This document shows, one piece after another, positions 9,954 to 18,688 of a stretch of DNA of 64,000 nucleotides (its first letter is position 1; each line of letters opens with the position of its first letter). The position numbers and the translations under genes were made by a program. The DNA comes from Streptomyces sp. RFCAC02 (GTDB lineage: Bacteria > Actinomycetota > Actinomycetes > Streptomycetales > Streptomycetaceae), in NCBI RefSeq assembly GCF_004193175.1, contig NZ_SAUH01000001.1, positions 5,365,501-5,429,500 on the forward strand. Direction: 5' to 3'. Below the pieces are notes generated by a model. It was not told where the DNA came from. It saw only the letters and a list, made by a program, of their open reading frames with translations, and did not search any database.

Positions 9954-10004
9954 GGACGTCCGCCTCTCTGTCGGTCTGCGTCTGTCCCTATTGTTTGACC
10001 ATTC

Positions 10005-10024
10005 AGTAGACTTACCGCTTGGTA
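10005..10024. promoter_or_regulatory. Shared TetR-type operator between thiolase and fabG4-like genes
   Basis: AGTAGACTTACC (10005-10016) followed by the inverted repeat TACC-GCTT-GGTA (10013-10024). The same 12-mer occurs, in reverse orientation, at 16361-16372 beside the TetR gene. The site lies just upstream of the fabG-like ATG at 10037, so a bound protein should block that transcript and probably also the divergent thiolase one. Confidence 0.6.
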
Positions 10025-10036
10025 GGGAGGAAATCA

Positions 10037-11401
10037 ATGGCCGATCGCTATCTCTCCTGGGTCTCCGGCCGGACGGGCGGCGCCGTCGCGCGGCGGCTCG
10101 GGCTGCCCACCCCCGTACCGCTGCGCCGTCACGCCCCGGGCCGGCCCGTGACGGCGGGACCCGTCGTCACCAGCGCGGCGGACGGCGGGCGGCTCGGCGA
10201 GCGGCTGCGCGCCGTGCTCGACGCGTGCGGCGCCGACGTCCGCGCCTGCGCGCCGGGGGACGCGCCGCCCGAGGGCGAACGGCCCGCCGCCCTCGTCCTC
10301 GACGCCACGGGCATCACCGGTCCTGCGGAGCTCGACGCCGTGCACGCGTTCCTCCACCCCCGCATACGTACCCTCGCCGCCTGCGGCCGCATCCTCGTCC
10401 TCGGCACCCCGCCCGAACGCGCCGCCGACCCGGCGGGAGCGGCGGCGCAGCAGGCGCTGGACGGCCTCGTCCGCTCGGTCGGCAAGGAGCTGCGGCGCGG
10501 CGGGACCGCGCACCTGGTCCGCGTCGCGCCCGGCGCCGAGGAGCTGATGGAGTCCACCGTCCGGTTCGCGCTCTCCGCGCGCTCCGCCTACGTGTCGGGG
10601 CAGACGATCGTGCTCGACGCGCCCCCCGCGGGCGCGGGGAAGGCCGTGCCGGAGGACTGGGAGCGCCCGCTCGCCGGCCGCACCGCGCTCGTCACCGGCG
10701 CCGCGAGGGGCATCGGCGCGTGCGTGGCGGAGGTCCTGCACCGCGACGGCGCGCACGTCGTGTGCCTCGACGTCCCCGCGCAGGCGGAGGCGCTGCGGCG
10801 GACGGCGGACCGGGTCGCCGGCACGGCCGTCGGACTCGACATCACCGCGCCCGACGCGGGTGAGCGCCTCGCCGAGCGCCTCCGCGACGAACACGGCGGC
10901 CTCGACATCCTCGTCCACAACGCGGGCATCACCCGCGACCGGACCCTCGGCCGCATGGACGCCGACCGGTGGCGATCCGTCATCGCCGTCAACCTGACCG
11001 CCGCCGAACGGCTCACCGCCGAACTGCTGCCCGTCCTGCGCGACGGCGGCCGCGTCGTGTGCACCTCCTCCATCAGCGGCATCGCGGGGAACGCCGGCCA
11101 GACCAACTACGCCGCGTCCAAGGCCGGTCTCATCGGCCTCGTGCGCGCGCTCGCCCCGGCCGCCGGGACCGCCGGGCGCGGCATCACGGTCAACGCCGTC
11201 GCCCCCGGGTTCATCGAGACACGGATGACGGCTGCCGTGCCGTTCGTCGTCCGCCAGGCGGGGCGCCGGATGAACAGCCTCGGACAGGGCGGGCAGCCGG
11301 TCGACGTCGCGGAGGCCGTCGCGTACCTCGCGTCGCCCGGGACCGGAGCCGTGACCGGCCAAGTGCTGCGCGTCTGCGGCCAGTCGTTGTTGGGGGCGTG
11401 A
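10037..11401 (+). CDS. High-molecular-weight 3-oxoacyl-(ACP/CoA) reductase, FabG4-like
   Basis: At 454 aa this is the two-part FabG type. It has a degenerate N-terminal Rossmann-like half and a C-terminal SDR half with TGAARGIGA (from about residue 219), NAGITRD, and the catalytic Ser region plus Y358-x3-K362 (NYAASKAG). It reduces 3-oxoacyl thioesters with a nicotinamide cofactor. The length matches mycobacterial FabG4. The ATG at 10037 is chosen over an in-frame GTG at 10019 because GGGAGG lies at 10025-10030, about 7 bases upstream. The MaoC hydratase gene begins 6 bases after its stop, so they form an operon. Confidence 0.92.
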   Translation: MADRYLSWVSGRTGGAVARRLGLPTPVPLRRHAPGRPVTAGPVVTSAADGGRLGERLRAVLDACGADVRACAPGDAPPEGERPAALVLDATGITGPAELDAVHAFLHPRIRTLAACGRILVLGTPPERAADPAGAAAQQALDGLVRSVGKELRRGGTAHLVRVAPGAEELMESTVRFALSARSAYVSGQTIVLDAPPAGAGKAVPEDWERPLAGRTALVTGAARGIGACVAEVLHRDGAHVVCLDVPAQAEALRRTADRVAGTAVGLDITAPDAGERLAERLRDEHGGLDILVHNAGITRDRTLGRMDADRWRSVIAVNLTAAERLTAELLPVLRDGGRVVCTSSISGIAGNAGQTNYAASKAGLIGLVRALAPAAGTAGRGITVNAVAPGFIETRMTAAVPFVVRQAGRRMNSLGQGGQPVDVAEAVAYLASPGTGAVTGQVLRVCGQSLLGA

Positions 11402-11407
11402 CACCTG

Positions 11408-12238
11408 ATGCTCCGCCTCTACGCACGCGCGCTGCTGCCGAAACGCAGCGGGTTCCATGCTGCCGCTCCGTCCCTGCCCCCTCGGACGCTGGAATTGCCC
11501 GACAGGGCGACCGATCCCGCACACCTGGCCCGTTACGCGGAGGTCTGCGGCCTCCACGCCGACCCGGCGGACCTGCCCGTGACGTACCCGCACGTCGTCG
11601 CGTTCCCCCTCGCCATGGAGCTGATGACGCGGCGGGACTTCCCGTTCCCCGTGCTCGGGCTCGTCCACACGGCCAACCACGTCGAACGGACCCGGCCGAT
11701 CGGCACCGCCGAACGCCTCACGTACCGCGTCACCACGACCGCGCCGCGCCCGCACCCGAGGGGCACCGTCTTCGACGTGACGGCGGACGCCACGAGCGGC
11801 GGGGCCGTCGTCTGGCGCTCGACCAGCACCTATCTGAGCCGTGGCGGCCGGGCCGCGCCCCGTACGGCCGGCCCCGGACACTCCGTGCCCGCGCCGGCCC
11901 CGCGGCGGACCGAGACCTGGACGCTGCCCGCCGACACGGGCCGCCGCTACGCCGCCGTCTCGGGCGACCGCAACCCCATCCACCTCCACGCCCTCACGGC
12001 CCGCCCGTTCGGTTTCCGCCACGCCATCGCGCACGGCATGTGGACGACCGCGCGCTGCCTGGCCGCCCTGTCCACCGGCGGACTGCCGGACGCGTTCGGC
12101 CTGGACGTCACGTTCCGCGCCCCCGTACCACTGCCGGGGCGCGTGCGCTTCACGACGGACGGCACAGCGTTCTCCGTGCGCCCCCAGGAGGACGGCGCAC
12201 GCCCCCACCTGACGGGCCGACTGACGCCCATCGGGTGA
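11408..12238 (+). CDS. MaoC/HtdX-like (R)-specific acyl-CoA hydratase
   Basis: A 276-aa double-hotdog protein. The C-terminal hotdog has the hydratase-2 motif YAAVSGDRNPIHLH followed by GFRHAIAHGMWT, with the expected Asp and His pair. The N-terminal hotdog is degenerate (VTYPHVVAFPLAMELM). It hydrates 2-enoyl thioesters or dehydrates 3-hydroxyacyl thioesters. Position directly behind the FabG4-like gene suggests the two act consecutively, as proposed for mycobacterial FabG4 and HtdX. The ATG at 11408 lies 6 bases after the fabG-like stop. Confidence 0.9.
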   Translation: MLRLYARALLPKRSGFHAAAPSLPPRTLELPDRATDPAHLARYAEVCGLHADPADLPVTYPHVVAFPLAMELMTRRDFPFPVLGLVHTANHVERTRPIGTAERLTYRVTTTAPRPHPRGTVFDVTADATSGGAVVWRSTSTYLSRGGRAAPRTAGPGHSVPAPAPRRTETWTLPADTGRRYAAVSGDRNPIHLHALTARPFGFRHAIAHGMWTTARCLAALSTGGLPDAFGLDVTFRAPVPLPGRVRFTTDGTAFSVRPQEDGARPHLTGRLTPIG

Positions 12239-12326
12239 CACCGGCGAGGTGCACCGCGCACCCGCGCGCGGCTAGGGTGTGGCACGTCATGTGACCGTCC
12301 CCTCACTCGGTGTACGGAGGGCTGCT

Positions 12327-12710
12327 GTGTCGTTCGACCGGGAATGGCGGGAGATCCAGGAGCGGGCCGCCCGCTCGGCGGGGGCCGGCCCCGGTCTCGC
12401 CGCGCGGCACGACGACCTCGGCCGCGTCGGGCACGCGGCCCGTACCCTGCACGGCCGGTTCGCCGATGACGCCACGAGCGCCGACACCGCGACCGAGGAG
12501 GCGGCCCGCTCCCTGTCGCGCCACGGTTTCGCGTCCGGCCGCGCCCTCACCGTGACCGCCGACGCCTGGGCGGCCCGCGCCGGCACACTCCTCGACGCCT
12601 GCGCGCACATCGCGAACCACCTCGACCGCACGGTCGCGGCCCACCGGGCGGAGGACACCCGGATCGCCGCCGACCTGTCCCTGTCACGCGTCGACAGCCG
12701 CCTGACGTGA
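12327..12710 (+). CDS. Small helical protein, WXG100-like partner (function unknown)
   Basis: A 127-aa predicted all-helical, Ala-rich, soluble protein with no signal peptide. I do not recognise a named family. Its size, helical repeat character and position immediately before a large protein with a WXG/LXG-like N-terminus fit the small partner proteins of type VII secretion substrates. The GTG at 12327 is chosen because ACGGAGG ends 6 bases upstream; an upstream in-frame ATG at 12279 lacks this. TAGGGT at about 12272 could be a -10 element. The next gene starts 13 bases after the stop. Confidence 0.65.
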   Translation: MSFDREWREIQERAARSAGAGPGLAARHDDLGRVGHAARTLHGRFADDATSADTATEEAARSLSRHGFASGRALTVTADAWAARAGTLLDACAHIANHLDRTVAAHRAEDTRIAADLSLSRVDSRLT

Positions 12711-12723
12711 GGCCCCGGTTCCC

Positions 12724-15003
12724 GTGCCACTGACCTTCCAGGACGCCTACGGCGCGCCGCTCGCCCCGCTGAAGGCCGCCGCCGACGCCTGGGCGGCGAC
12801 GGCGATCCGCCTGGCGTCCCTCGCCGCCGACGCCCGCGACACCCTGCTCGCCGACTGCGAGCGGGCCGACTGGGAGGGCGTCAACGCGGGCGTCACCAGA
12901 CCGTTCGTCACCAGGGCCGCGCGGGAGTTCGACGACGCGGCCGAGGCGGCCGACGGTCTGCGCCGCCTCCTGGAGGACGCCCACACCACCCTGGAACGCG
13001 CCCGCACCGACCTGCGCCGCGCCGTCGACACGGACGCGCCGGCCGCGTACCTGACCGTCTCGGACTCGGGCGCCGTGGCACCGCGTCACCCGCTCGCCGC
13101 ACAGCCCGACGCCCGGCAGCACGACACCCACTACGCGGCCCATCAGCGCGCGGAACAGGAAGCCGTCGCCGCGCTGCAGCGCCGCATCGACACGCTCGTG
13201 GAGGCGTTCGACGACGCCGACCAGTCCCTCGCCCGCGCCCTGCGCGCGAACGCGGCCGACGCCCTGCACGACTTCGCCGCTGCCCGCCACACGTCCCTCG
13301 ACCAGGAGGAACTGGCCCGCGCACTCGTCCTGGTGGGCAAGGGACGGGAACTCACCACACGCGAACTCGCCGTGCTCAACGACCTCCTCCAGGACAACCG
13401 TCGCTCCGGCTTCTTCACCACGGGCCTCTTCGGAGCCCTCGGAGCGGAGGGCACGCTGTCCTTCTTCGGCGGCCTCACCGCCGTGACGGACGACGACCGG
13501 CGGCTCGGCGAACTGAAGGCGCTGCAGCGGAACCTGGGGCATGCCCTGGCCACCGCCACGGACCCGGACCGCGCCACGCACCTCCCGGCCTCGTTCGGGG
13601 CGACCCTGCGGACGCTCGGCACGGAACACATCGAGCGATTCTCCGGCGACTCGGCTCCGCCGTACGGCTACCAACTGCTCGGCGGCCTGCTGCGCTACGG
13701 CTCGTACGATCCCGCCTTCCTGACACCGATCGCGGAACACGTGGTGGAACTGCACGCGGACGACCCGGCACGATTCGCGGCGACCAAGGGGATCGGCTTC
13801 GGGGCACCCCACCCGTTCAACCCGAACGGCCGGAACGGCGCGGGCTACGACCCGGTGCTGAGCGTCCTCGAGGCACTGGGACACAGCCCGGAGGCGGCAC
13901 AGGAATTCTTCACGGCGAATCCGGCGGCGGACCTGGGAACCGACGGCGAAGGCCGCGCGATCACGAATTACCTGGACTACTTCACACAGGAGTCGTACCG
14001 GGACTTCGCCGATATCAACGGCTTCGACGAACGGGCACTGGAGGAATCGATCACGCATCTCCCCGACGCACTGGGCCACGCTCTGCAGGCGGCGGCACTG
14101 GGCCACCCGTGGGACGCGTCGACACCGGCGATGAACCGCAGCGAGGCGGGAGCACGCGTCATGGAGGACGTGGTACACGCCTTCGGTTCGGACTCCGCGA
14201 TGACACGGAGGATGGAGGCGCTGACGGACAGCCTGGGCACGATGGCCGCCGCCTACGTGGACGACATCAACTGGGCACTGAACCGAAACCGGGCCGACAG
14301 CATCTTCTGCCCAGAACCATCGGACACATCCACCCACGCGATTTTCCGTGACGACGCCGGAGTCTTCCTGAGCACGCTCGGGCAGCACCCCGATGGGTAC
14401 GCGACCGTGGCGCAAGCCGAACAGATCTATACGGCCGGCATGATGGAGGCGCAGGTCGCGAAGAACGGCGCGGTCGATGAGGCGGCGGTCAGGGAAGTTC
14501 TCCGCACGGGGGCCTCGGTGCAGGGCATGCTCGACCAGTCACGGGCCGACCAACTGACGGCCGACGGTCGGGCGCGGGACGAGGAGTACAACCGCGCGCT
14601 GGAGACGAGGACGTCCTGGATCACGTTCGCGTCCGGCGCGGCGATCGGCGCGGGCGTGGCCCTGCTGCCGGTGACGGCAGCAGGCGCCGGCGCGGCGGCG
14701 GTGCTCGTCCCTCTGGGCATCGACACGGCAAGCGGCGCACTGACGGAACACATCGACCAACTGATCGGCCACTGGTCCGAGACGGCCCAGCGTGACACGA
14801 GTGACGAGACTCGGGAGCTGACGAGTGCTCTCTTCGCGGCAGGGAGGAGTTCTCTCCAGCAGGTGGTAGACGACTTCATGCGGCGCCGGGGATTCGATCC
14901 CGAGAGTGACTTTGGGCAGGACTTGGAGGACGCCTTCACGTCGGGGTACGCAACGGGAGTCGTTTGGCAGGAACGCACAGGTCCTGGTGGCGCAGGTGGC
15001 TGA
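12724..15003 (+). CDS. Large WXG/LXG-like protein, possible type VII-secreted effector (DUF6571-like)
   Basis: A 759-aa protein. Residues 1 to about 110 are helical, contain a W-x-G (DWEG) near residue 50, and resemble WXG100/LXG secretion domains. The middle is rich in aromatic and Gly motifs such as FFTTGLFGALG and YGYQLLGGLLRYGSYD, and resembles streptomycete DUF6571-type proteins. Residues about 625-670 form a Gly/Ala-rich hydrophobic stretch, then a charged C-terminus. There is no Sec signal peptide. No catalytic toxin motif is visible, so an effector role is inferred from architecture. A lipoprotein gene follows almost directly. The start codon is GTG and the Shine-Dalgarno is weak. Confidence 0.7.
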   Translation: MPLTFQDAYGAPLAPLKAAADAWAATAIRLASLAADARDTLLADCERADWEGVNAGVTRPFVTRAAREFDDAAEAADGLRRLLEDAHTTLERARTDLRRAVDTDAPAAYLTVSDSGAVAPRHPLAAQPDARQHDTHYAAHQRAEQEAVAALQRRIDTLVEAFDDADQSLARALRANAADALHDFAAARHTSLDQEELARALVLVGKGRELTTRELAVLNDLLQDNRRSGFFTTGLFGALGAEGTLSFFGGLTAVTDDDRRLGELKALQRNLGHALATATDPDRATHLPASFGATLRTLGTEHIERFSGDSAPPYGYQLLGGLLRYGSYDPAFLTPIAEHVVELHADDPARFAATKGIGFGAPHPFNPNGRNGAGYDPVLSVLEALGHSPEAAQEFFTANPAADLGTDGEGRAITNYLDYFTQESYRDFADINGFDERALEESITHLPDALGHALQAAALGHPWDASTPAMNRSEAGARVMEDVVHAFGSDSAMTRRMEALTDSLGTMAAAYVDDINWALNRNRADSIFCPEPSDTSTHAIFRDDAGVFLSTLGQHPDGYATVAQAEQIYTAGMMEAQVAKNGAVDEAAVREVLRTGASVQGMLDQSRADQLTADGRARDEEYNRALETRTSWITFASGAAIGAGVALLPVTAAGAGAAAVLVPLGIDTASGALTEHIDQLIGHWSETAQRDTSDETRELTSALFAAGRSSLQQVVDDFMRRRGFDPESDFGQDLEDAFTSGYATGVVWQERTGPGGAGG

Positions 15004-15010
15004 CTCCGTG

Positions 15011-15661
15011 ATGCTTCGCTCAGTTGCCGTGGGTGCCATCCTGTTTCTGGTCCTTGGCTGCCGACAGCACCACGAAGACAGCGCTCCCGGTGCATCGAAT
15101 GGTGATCTGTCCGAGATGTGCGATGGTGAGCTGGAGGCGATGGCTGTGCAGAGAATTGAAAAGATCGCTGACCGACGTGACGATATTCTCAGTTCCACGC
15201 ACGAGACATTGTCGGATATTGCTGACTCGATCACGGTGGAGTACTTGACAGGAGGGGCGACGACCGGACGAGTGCGCACGCACAGGATGTGCGAAGTCTC
15301 TGTCGATCGAGCAGCTCCTCAGCCTGATTTGACGCTTGATTTCCAGCTCCTCACGCTACGGCAGCTCGATAACGCTCAAACCCCCGCCGACTCGGACGTC
15401 TTCGCCCTCGGACGCCGTGCCTTGGCAACCAGTCGGCGTGCGTCCGTCCATTTCGATTGCGTCATCCCGTCGTCGGGCAGATCATCGCCCGCGACCGTGC
15501 GAGCGCACCTGAGCGTCCGCGCCGGGTCGACGTTCCACGGTGGAACGAGTCAGGACACCGTTGCCGTCGCCCACTCCGTCGCCCTGTCCCTCGCCAGGGC
15601 CATGCGGTGTGAGGATGACGGCGGGCTCGAGGACGAGCCGGATCTCCGGCCCGTCCGGTGA
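15011..15661 (+). CDS. Putative lipoprotein, unrecognised family
   Basis: A 216-aa protein starting MLRSVAVGAILFLVLGC, a lipoprotein signal with lipobox LVLGC, so it should be anchored outside the membrane. I do not recognise the mature domain. The gene is markedly less GC-rich than its surroundings: bases 15121-15240 contain about 52% G+C by my count, against roughly 70% or more in neighbours, which suggests recent acquisition. It begins 7 bases after the preceding large gene, so it belongs to that transcript; in a toxin module this would be the place of an immunity gene, but nothing in the sequence proves that. GTG codons at 14996 and 15008 are alternative starts. Confidence 0.65.
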   Translation: MLRSVAVGAILFLVLGCRQHHEDSAPGASNGDLSEMCDGELEAMAVQRIEKIADRRDDILSSTHETLSDIADSITVEYLTGGATTGRVRTHRMCEVSVDRAAPQPDLTLDFQLLTLRQLDNAQTPADSDVFALGRRALATSRRASVHFDCVIPSSGRSSPATVRAHLSVRAGSTFHGGTSQDTVAVAHSVALSLARAMRCEDDGGLEDEPDLRPVR

Positions 15662-15666
15662 CGAGG

Positions 15667-16320
15667 TCAGGCCGGGGCCTCCGGCGGTGTCCAGACGTCG
15701 CCGGCCAGGACGTCCCGCATGCCGACCCACGTCATGTTCATCAGCCGCAGCGTGACGCGCTCAGGGGTCTCGTCGGGGTGTCGTTCCATCCAGTCGGTGA
15801 GTGAGTCGGCGGCGCCCACCAGGGCGTGGGCGACGAAGTCGGCGTCCACCTTGCTCAGGCCGACCGCCGGTGCCTGGCCCTTGGTGATGCCGTCGCCGAC
15901 GAGGCCCGTCACCTCGGCCATCACCGACTGCCTGGCCGTCGCCAGTTCGGCGGCGACGGTCTCGCTCTGCTCGGGGGCCTGCCGGTGCAGGACGACCCAG
16001 CTGTCGCGCCGCTCCGCGACGAACGCGAAGAACGCGCCGAGACCGGCCCACAGCCGCTCCTCCGGGGACTCCTTGGCCGACGCCGCCTCGCGGAAGGTCG
16101 TCACGAGCCGTCGCGCCTCGCGCCGGATGCAGGCGATGAACAGGCCCTCCTTCGAGCCGAGGTAGAGGTACACCATCGGCTTCGAGATGCCCGCCTGCTC
16201 GGCGATCTCGTCCACGACGGCGGCCCGGTAGCCCCGTTTCGAGAAGACCCGCAGCGCGGCGTCGATGATCTCCTGTTCGCGCACGCTCCGTGGCAGTCGG
16301 CGTCTCGGCTTGTCGCTCAC
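15667..16320 (-). CDS. TetR/AcrR family transcriptional regulator of acyl-CoA metabolism genes
   Basis: A 217-aa TetR regulator. The N-terminal HTH region reads EIIDAALRVFSKRGYRAAVVD, then EIAEQAGISKPMVYLYLGSKEG, followed by a helical ligand-binding domain. The GTG at 16320 (VSDKPRRRLPRS) is chosen because upstream codons encode unrelated sequence from the divergent SCP2 gene. It is divergent from SCP2 and acyl-CoA dehydrogenase genes, and a related operator also lies between the thiolase and FabG4-like genes. The natural ligand is probably an acyl-CoA; that is inference from the gene content. Confidence 0.9.
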   Translation of the reverse strand: MSDKPRRRLPRSVREQEIIDAALRVFSKRGYRAAVVDEIAEQAGISKPMVYLYLGSKEGLFIACIRREARRLVTTFREAASAKESPEERLWAGLGAFFAFVAERRDSWVVLHRQAPEQSETVAAELATARQSVMAEVTGLVGDGITKGQAPAVGLSKVDADFVAHALVGAADSLTDWMERHPDETPERVTLRLMNMTWVGMRDVLAGDVWTPPEAPA

Positions 16321-16350
16321 CCTTGCCAGCCTACCCACCGCCGTCCTAAT

Positions 16351-16381
16351 CTTACTGTCTGGTAAGTCTACTTCACGGTAA
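16351..16381. promoter_or_regulatory. TetR-type operator between tetR and SCP2 genes
   Basis: CTTAC-TGTCTG-GTAAG (16351-16366) is a perfect inverted repeat. It overlaps GGTAAGTCTACT (16361-16372), which is the exact reverse complement of the 12-mer at 10005-10016, and TTAC/GTAA half-sites bracket the region 16352-16381. The position beside the regulator gene implies autoregulation and control of SCP2/acyl-CoA dehydrogenase. Confidence 0.65.
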
Positions 16382-16396
16382 AGAACGGATGCGACG

Positions 16397-16870
16397 ATGG
16401 CCGACCCGACGCCCGACCTGGGCAGCCAGGACTTCGCCGCGCTCGATTTCGCGAGCGTGACACCGGCCGAGTTCAGCGCCCTGGTCAAGAAGACGTCCAG
16501 GGCGCAGATGGCGGAGCTGATGCGCGGTGAGTTGCGTGCACGCGTCCTCGCGGAGATCTTCGGCCGGATGGAGCGGCAGTTCAACCCGGAGGGTGCCGGC
16601 TCCCTGAAGGCCCTCATCCGCTGGGAGATCACCGGCGACCCGGTCGTCGTGTACGAGACGTCCATCGCGGACGGCGCCTGCGCCGTGACGCCGGGCCGCT
16701 CGGACGCCGAGCCGCGCGTCACCCTCACGATGGCTGATCCCGAGTTCCTGAAGCTGGTCTCGGGCAACGGCAGCCCGGTCACGATGTTCATGACCCGCAA
16801 GCTGAAGGTGGCCGGTGACGTGGGGCTGGCGTCCGCGCTCACCCGCATCTTCGACATCCCGAAGTCCTGA
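16397..16870 (+). CDS. SCP2 sterol-binding domain protein
   Basis: A 157-aa single-domain protein of the SCP-2 fold: LIRWEITGDPVVVYET, then VTLTMADPEFLKLVSGN, then KLKVAGDVGLASALTRIF. The C-terminal phrases are typical of SCP2 lipid carriers. SCP2 proteins bind acyl-CoA or sterol-like lipids in the cytoplasm and probably present them to enzymes. The gene starts 15 bases after the operator and is followed 22 bases later by an acyl-CoA dehydrogenase gene, which suggests delivery of substrate to it. Confidence 0.9.
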   Translation: MADPTPDLGSQDFAALDFASVTPAEFSALVKKTSRAQMAELMRGELRARVLAEIFGRMERQFNPEGAGSLKALIRWEITGDPVVVYETSIADGACAVTPGRSDAEPRVTLTMADPEFLKLVSGNGSPVTMFMTRKLKVAGDVGLASALTRIFDIPKS

Positions 16871-16892
16871 CGGCCCCGGAGGAGACGACGCG

Positions 16893-18107
16893 ATGAGTGG
16901 TTTCTCCCTCGACCTGACCGAGGAGCAGCGCGACCTCCGGGACTGGGTGCACGGATTCGCCGCCGATGTCGTCCGCCCCGCCGCCGCCGAGTGGGACGAA
17001 CGCGAGGAGACCCCCTGGCCGGTGATCCAGGAGGCCGCCAAGATCGGGCTGTACGGCTTCGAGTCCCTCGCGGAGATGTTCGGCGACCCGACGGGGCTCT
17101 CCCTGCAACTGGCCAACGAGGAGCTGTTCTGGGGCGACGCGGGCATCGGCATGGCCCTGTTCGGCACCTCTCTCGCCGTGGCGGGGATCTTCTCGGCCGG
17201 TACGCCCGACCAGCTCGTCGAGTGGGTGCCGCAGTGCTTCGGTGACGAGTCCGACCCCAAGGTGGCCGCGTTCTGCGTCTCCGAGCCGGACGCCGGATCG
17301 GACGTGTCGGCGATGCGTACGCGTGCCCGTTACGACGAGGCGCGCGACGAGTGGGTGATATCCGGCCAGAAAGCGTGGATCACCAACGGTGGCATCGCCG
17401 ACGTCCACGTCGTCGTCGCCTCCGTCGACCCGGACCTCGGCGCCCGGGGCCAGGCGGCGTTCGTCGTACCGCCGGGCACCGAGGGGCTCGTGGGGAGCCG
17501 CAAGATCAAGAAACTCGGTCTGCGTGCCTCCCACACGGCCGACGTGTTCCTCGACGACGTGCGGGTGCCGGGGGCGTGCCTGCTCGGCGGCAAGGAGAAG
17601 CTGGACCGGCGCCTCGCGCGCGCCCGGGAGGGCGACCGGGCCAAGGGGCAGGCGGCCATGGCGACGTTCGAGGTGTCGCGGCCCACCGTCGGCGCGCAGG
17701 CGCTCGGCATCGCGCGGGCGGCCTACGAGTACGCCCTCGACTACGCCGACGGGCGGATCGCGTTCGGGCGTCCCATCATCGAGAACCAGGCCATTGCGTT
17801 CGCCCTGGCGGACCTGCGCACGGAGATCGACGCGGTGCGGCTGCTCATCTGGCGCGCGGCGTGGATGGGGCGCAACGAGAAGCCGTTCACGGCGGGGGAG
17901 GGATCCATGGCCAAACTCCGCGCCGGTGAGCTGGCCGTCCGCGCCACGGAGAAGTCCGTCCAGATCCTGGGCGGCGCGGGCTACAGCCGCGAGCACCCGG
18001 TGGAACGGATGTACCGGGATGCGAAGATATATACGATTTTCGAAGGAACGAGCGAGATCCAACGCCTCGTGATCGCCCGCGCCATCTCGGGCCGTCAGAT
18101 CCGCTGA
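16893..18107 (+). CDS. Acyl-CoA dehydrogenase
   Basis: A 404-aa flavoprotein of the acyl-CoA dehydrogenase family. It has CVSEPDAGSDVSAM, ISGQKAWITNGG and, near the C-terminus, LGGAGYSREHPVERMYRD, then FEGTSEIQRLVIAR. The Glu in EGTSEIQ corresponds to the usual catalytic base. It introduces an alpha-beta double bond into acyl-CoA. The ATG at 16893 has GGAGGAG about 8 bases upstream. It is the second gene of the SCP2 operon controlled by the TetR-type operator. The strong hairpin at 18137-18182 terminates the operon. Confidence 0.93.
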   Translation: MSGFSLDLTEEQRDLRDWVHGFAADVVRPAAAEWDEREETPWPVIQEAAKIGLYGFESLAEMFGDPTGLSLQLANEELFWGDAGIGMALFGTSLAVAGIFSAGTPDQLVEWVPQCFGDESDPKVAAFCVSEPDAGSDVSAMRTRARYDEARDEWVISGQKAWITNGGIADVHVVVASVDPDLGARGQAAFVVPPGTEGLVGSRKIKKLGLRASHTADVFLDDVRVPGACLLGGKEKLDRRLARAREGDRAKGQAAMATFEVSRPTVGAQALGIARAAYEYALDYADGRIAFGRPIIENQAIAFALADLRTEIDAVRLLIWRAAWMGRNEKPFTAGEGSMAKLRAGELAVRATEKSVQILGGAGYSREHPVERMYRDAKIYTIFEGTSEIQRLVIARAISGRQIR

Positions 18108-18136
18108 CCGCCGGAACCGGCGCCCCTGACCGGGAA

Positions 18137-18182
18137 CCCGTACCGCCGCCCACTGCCCTCCAACACCGGGCGGCGGTACGGG
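18137..18182 (+). terminator. Strong hairpin terminator after the acyl-CoA dehydrogenase gene
   Basis: Perfect 15-bp inverted repeat: CCCGTACCGCCGCCC (18137-18151) pairs with 18168-18182, with a 16-base loop, followed by CTTTCCCC. It lies 29 bases after the stop codon. Confidence 0.8.
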
Positions 18183-18217
18183 CTTTCCCCTGCCCCGCGC
18201 CACTACACTCGGCGGGC

Positions 18218-18595
18218 ATGAGCCCTCGTCCGAAACTCGCCGCCACGGTCCTCAACTCGCCCGACCCCCGCGCGCTGGCCGCCTTCTACGAACGACTGCT
18301 CGGCTGGCCACGCGCGGAGGACGAAGCGGAGTGGGTGAAGCTCGACTGCCTGGACGGCGGGGCCGGTCTGTCGTTCCAGTACGAGCCGGAGTACCGCCGG
18401 CCGGTCTGGCCCGCGCGGGCGGATGTCCAGCAGATGCAATGCCACCTCGACTTCCTGGTGGACGACTTGGAGGTCGCGGTCGCCGACGCCGTGGCGGCCG
18501 GCGCGACGGTGATGGAGTTCCAGCCGCAGGACGACGTACGGGTGTGCGCGGACCCGGACGGGCACCCGTTCTGCCTCTTCATCGCCGGCGCGTGA
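18218..18595 (+). CDS. VOC family (glyoxalase-like) protein
   Basis: A 125-aa vicinal-oxygen-chelate fold protein, with ALAAFYERLLGWPR early, then HLDFLVDDLEVAVADAVAAGA, ending DPDGHPFCLFI, the usual order for single-domain VOC proteins. Members range from dioxygenases to antibiotic-binding or glyoxalase-like proteins, so the reaction cannot be named. TACACT lies 9 bases before the ATG with no Shine-Dalgarno between, so the message is probably leaderless. Confidence 0.85.
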   Translation: MSPRPKLAATVLNSPDPRALAAFYERLLGWPRAEDEAEWVKLDCLDGGAGLSFQYEPEYRRPVWPARADVQQMQCHLDFLVDDLEVAVADAVAAGATVMEFQPQDDVRVCADPDGHPFCLFIAGA

Positions 18596-18688
18596 CGACG
18601 GAGGGGGCGCGCGGCACCGTCCCCGACCTCACTCGTTCGGACGAACAATGCCGCTGGCGGCCACGGACGGGCGGTGCCCCGTTGAAGG

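Noticed and set aside
12279..12326. Upstream ATG start for the 127-aa protein
   Set aside because: GTG at 12327 has a well-spaced GGAGG; the extra residues would overlap the likely promoter.
15667..16857. A 396-residue version of the TetR regulator
   Set aside because: The first roughly 180 residues are antisense to SCP2; the TetR family start is at 16320.
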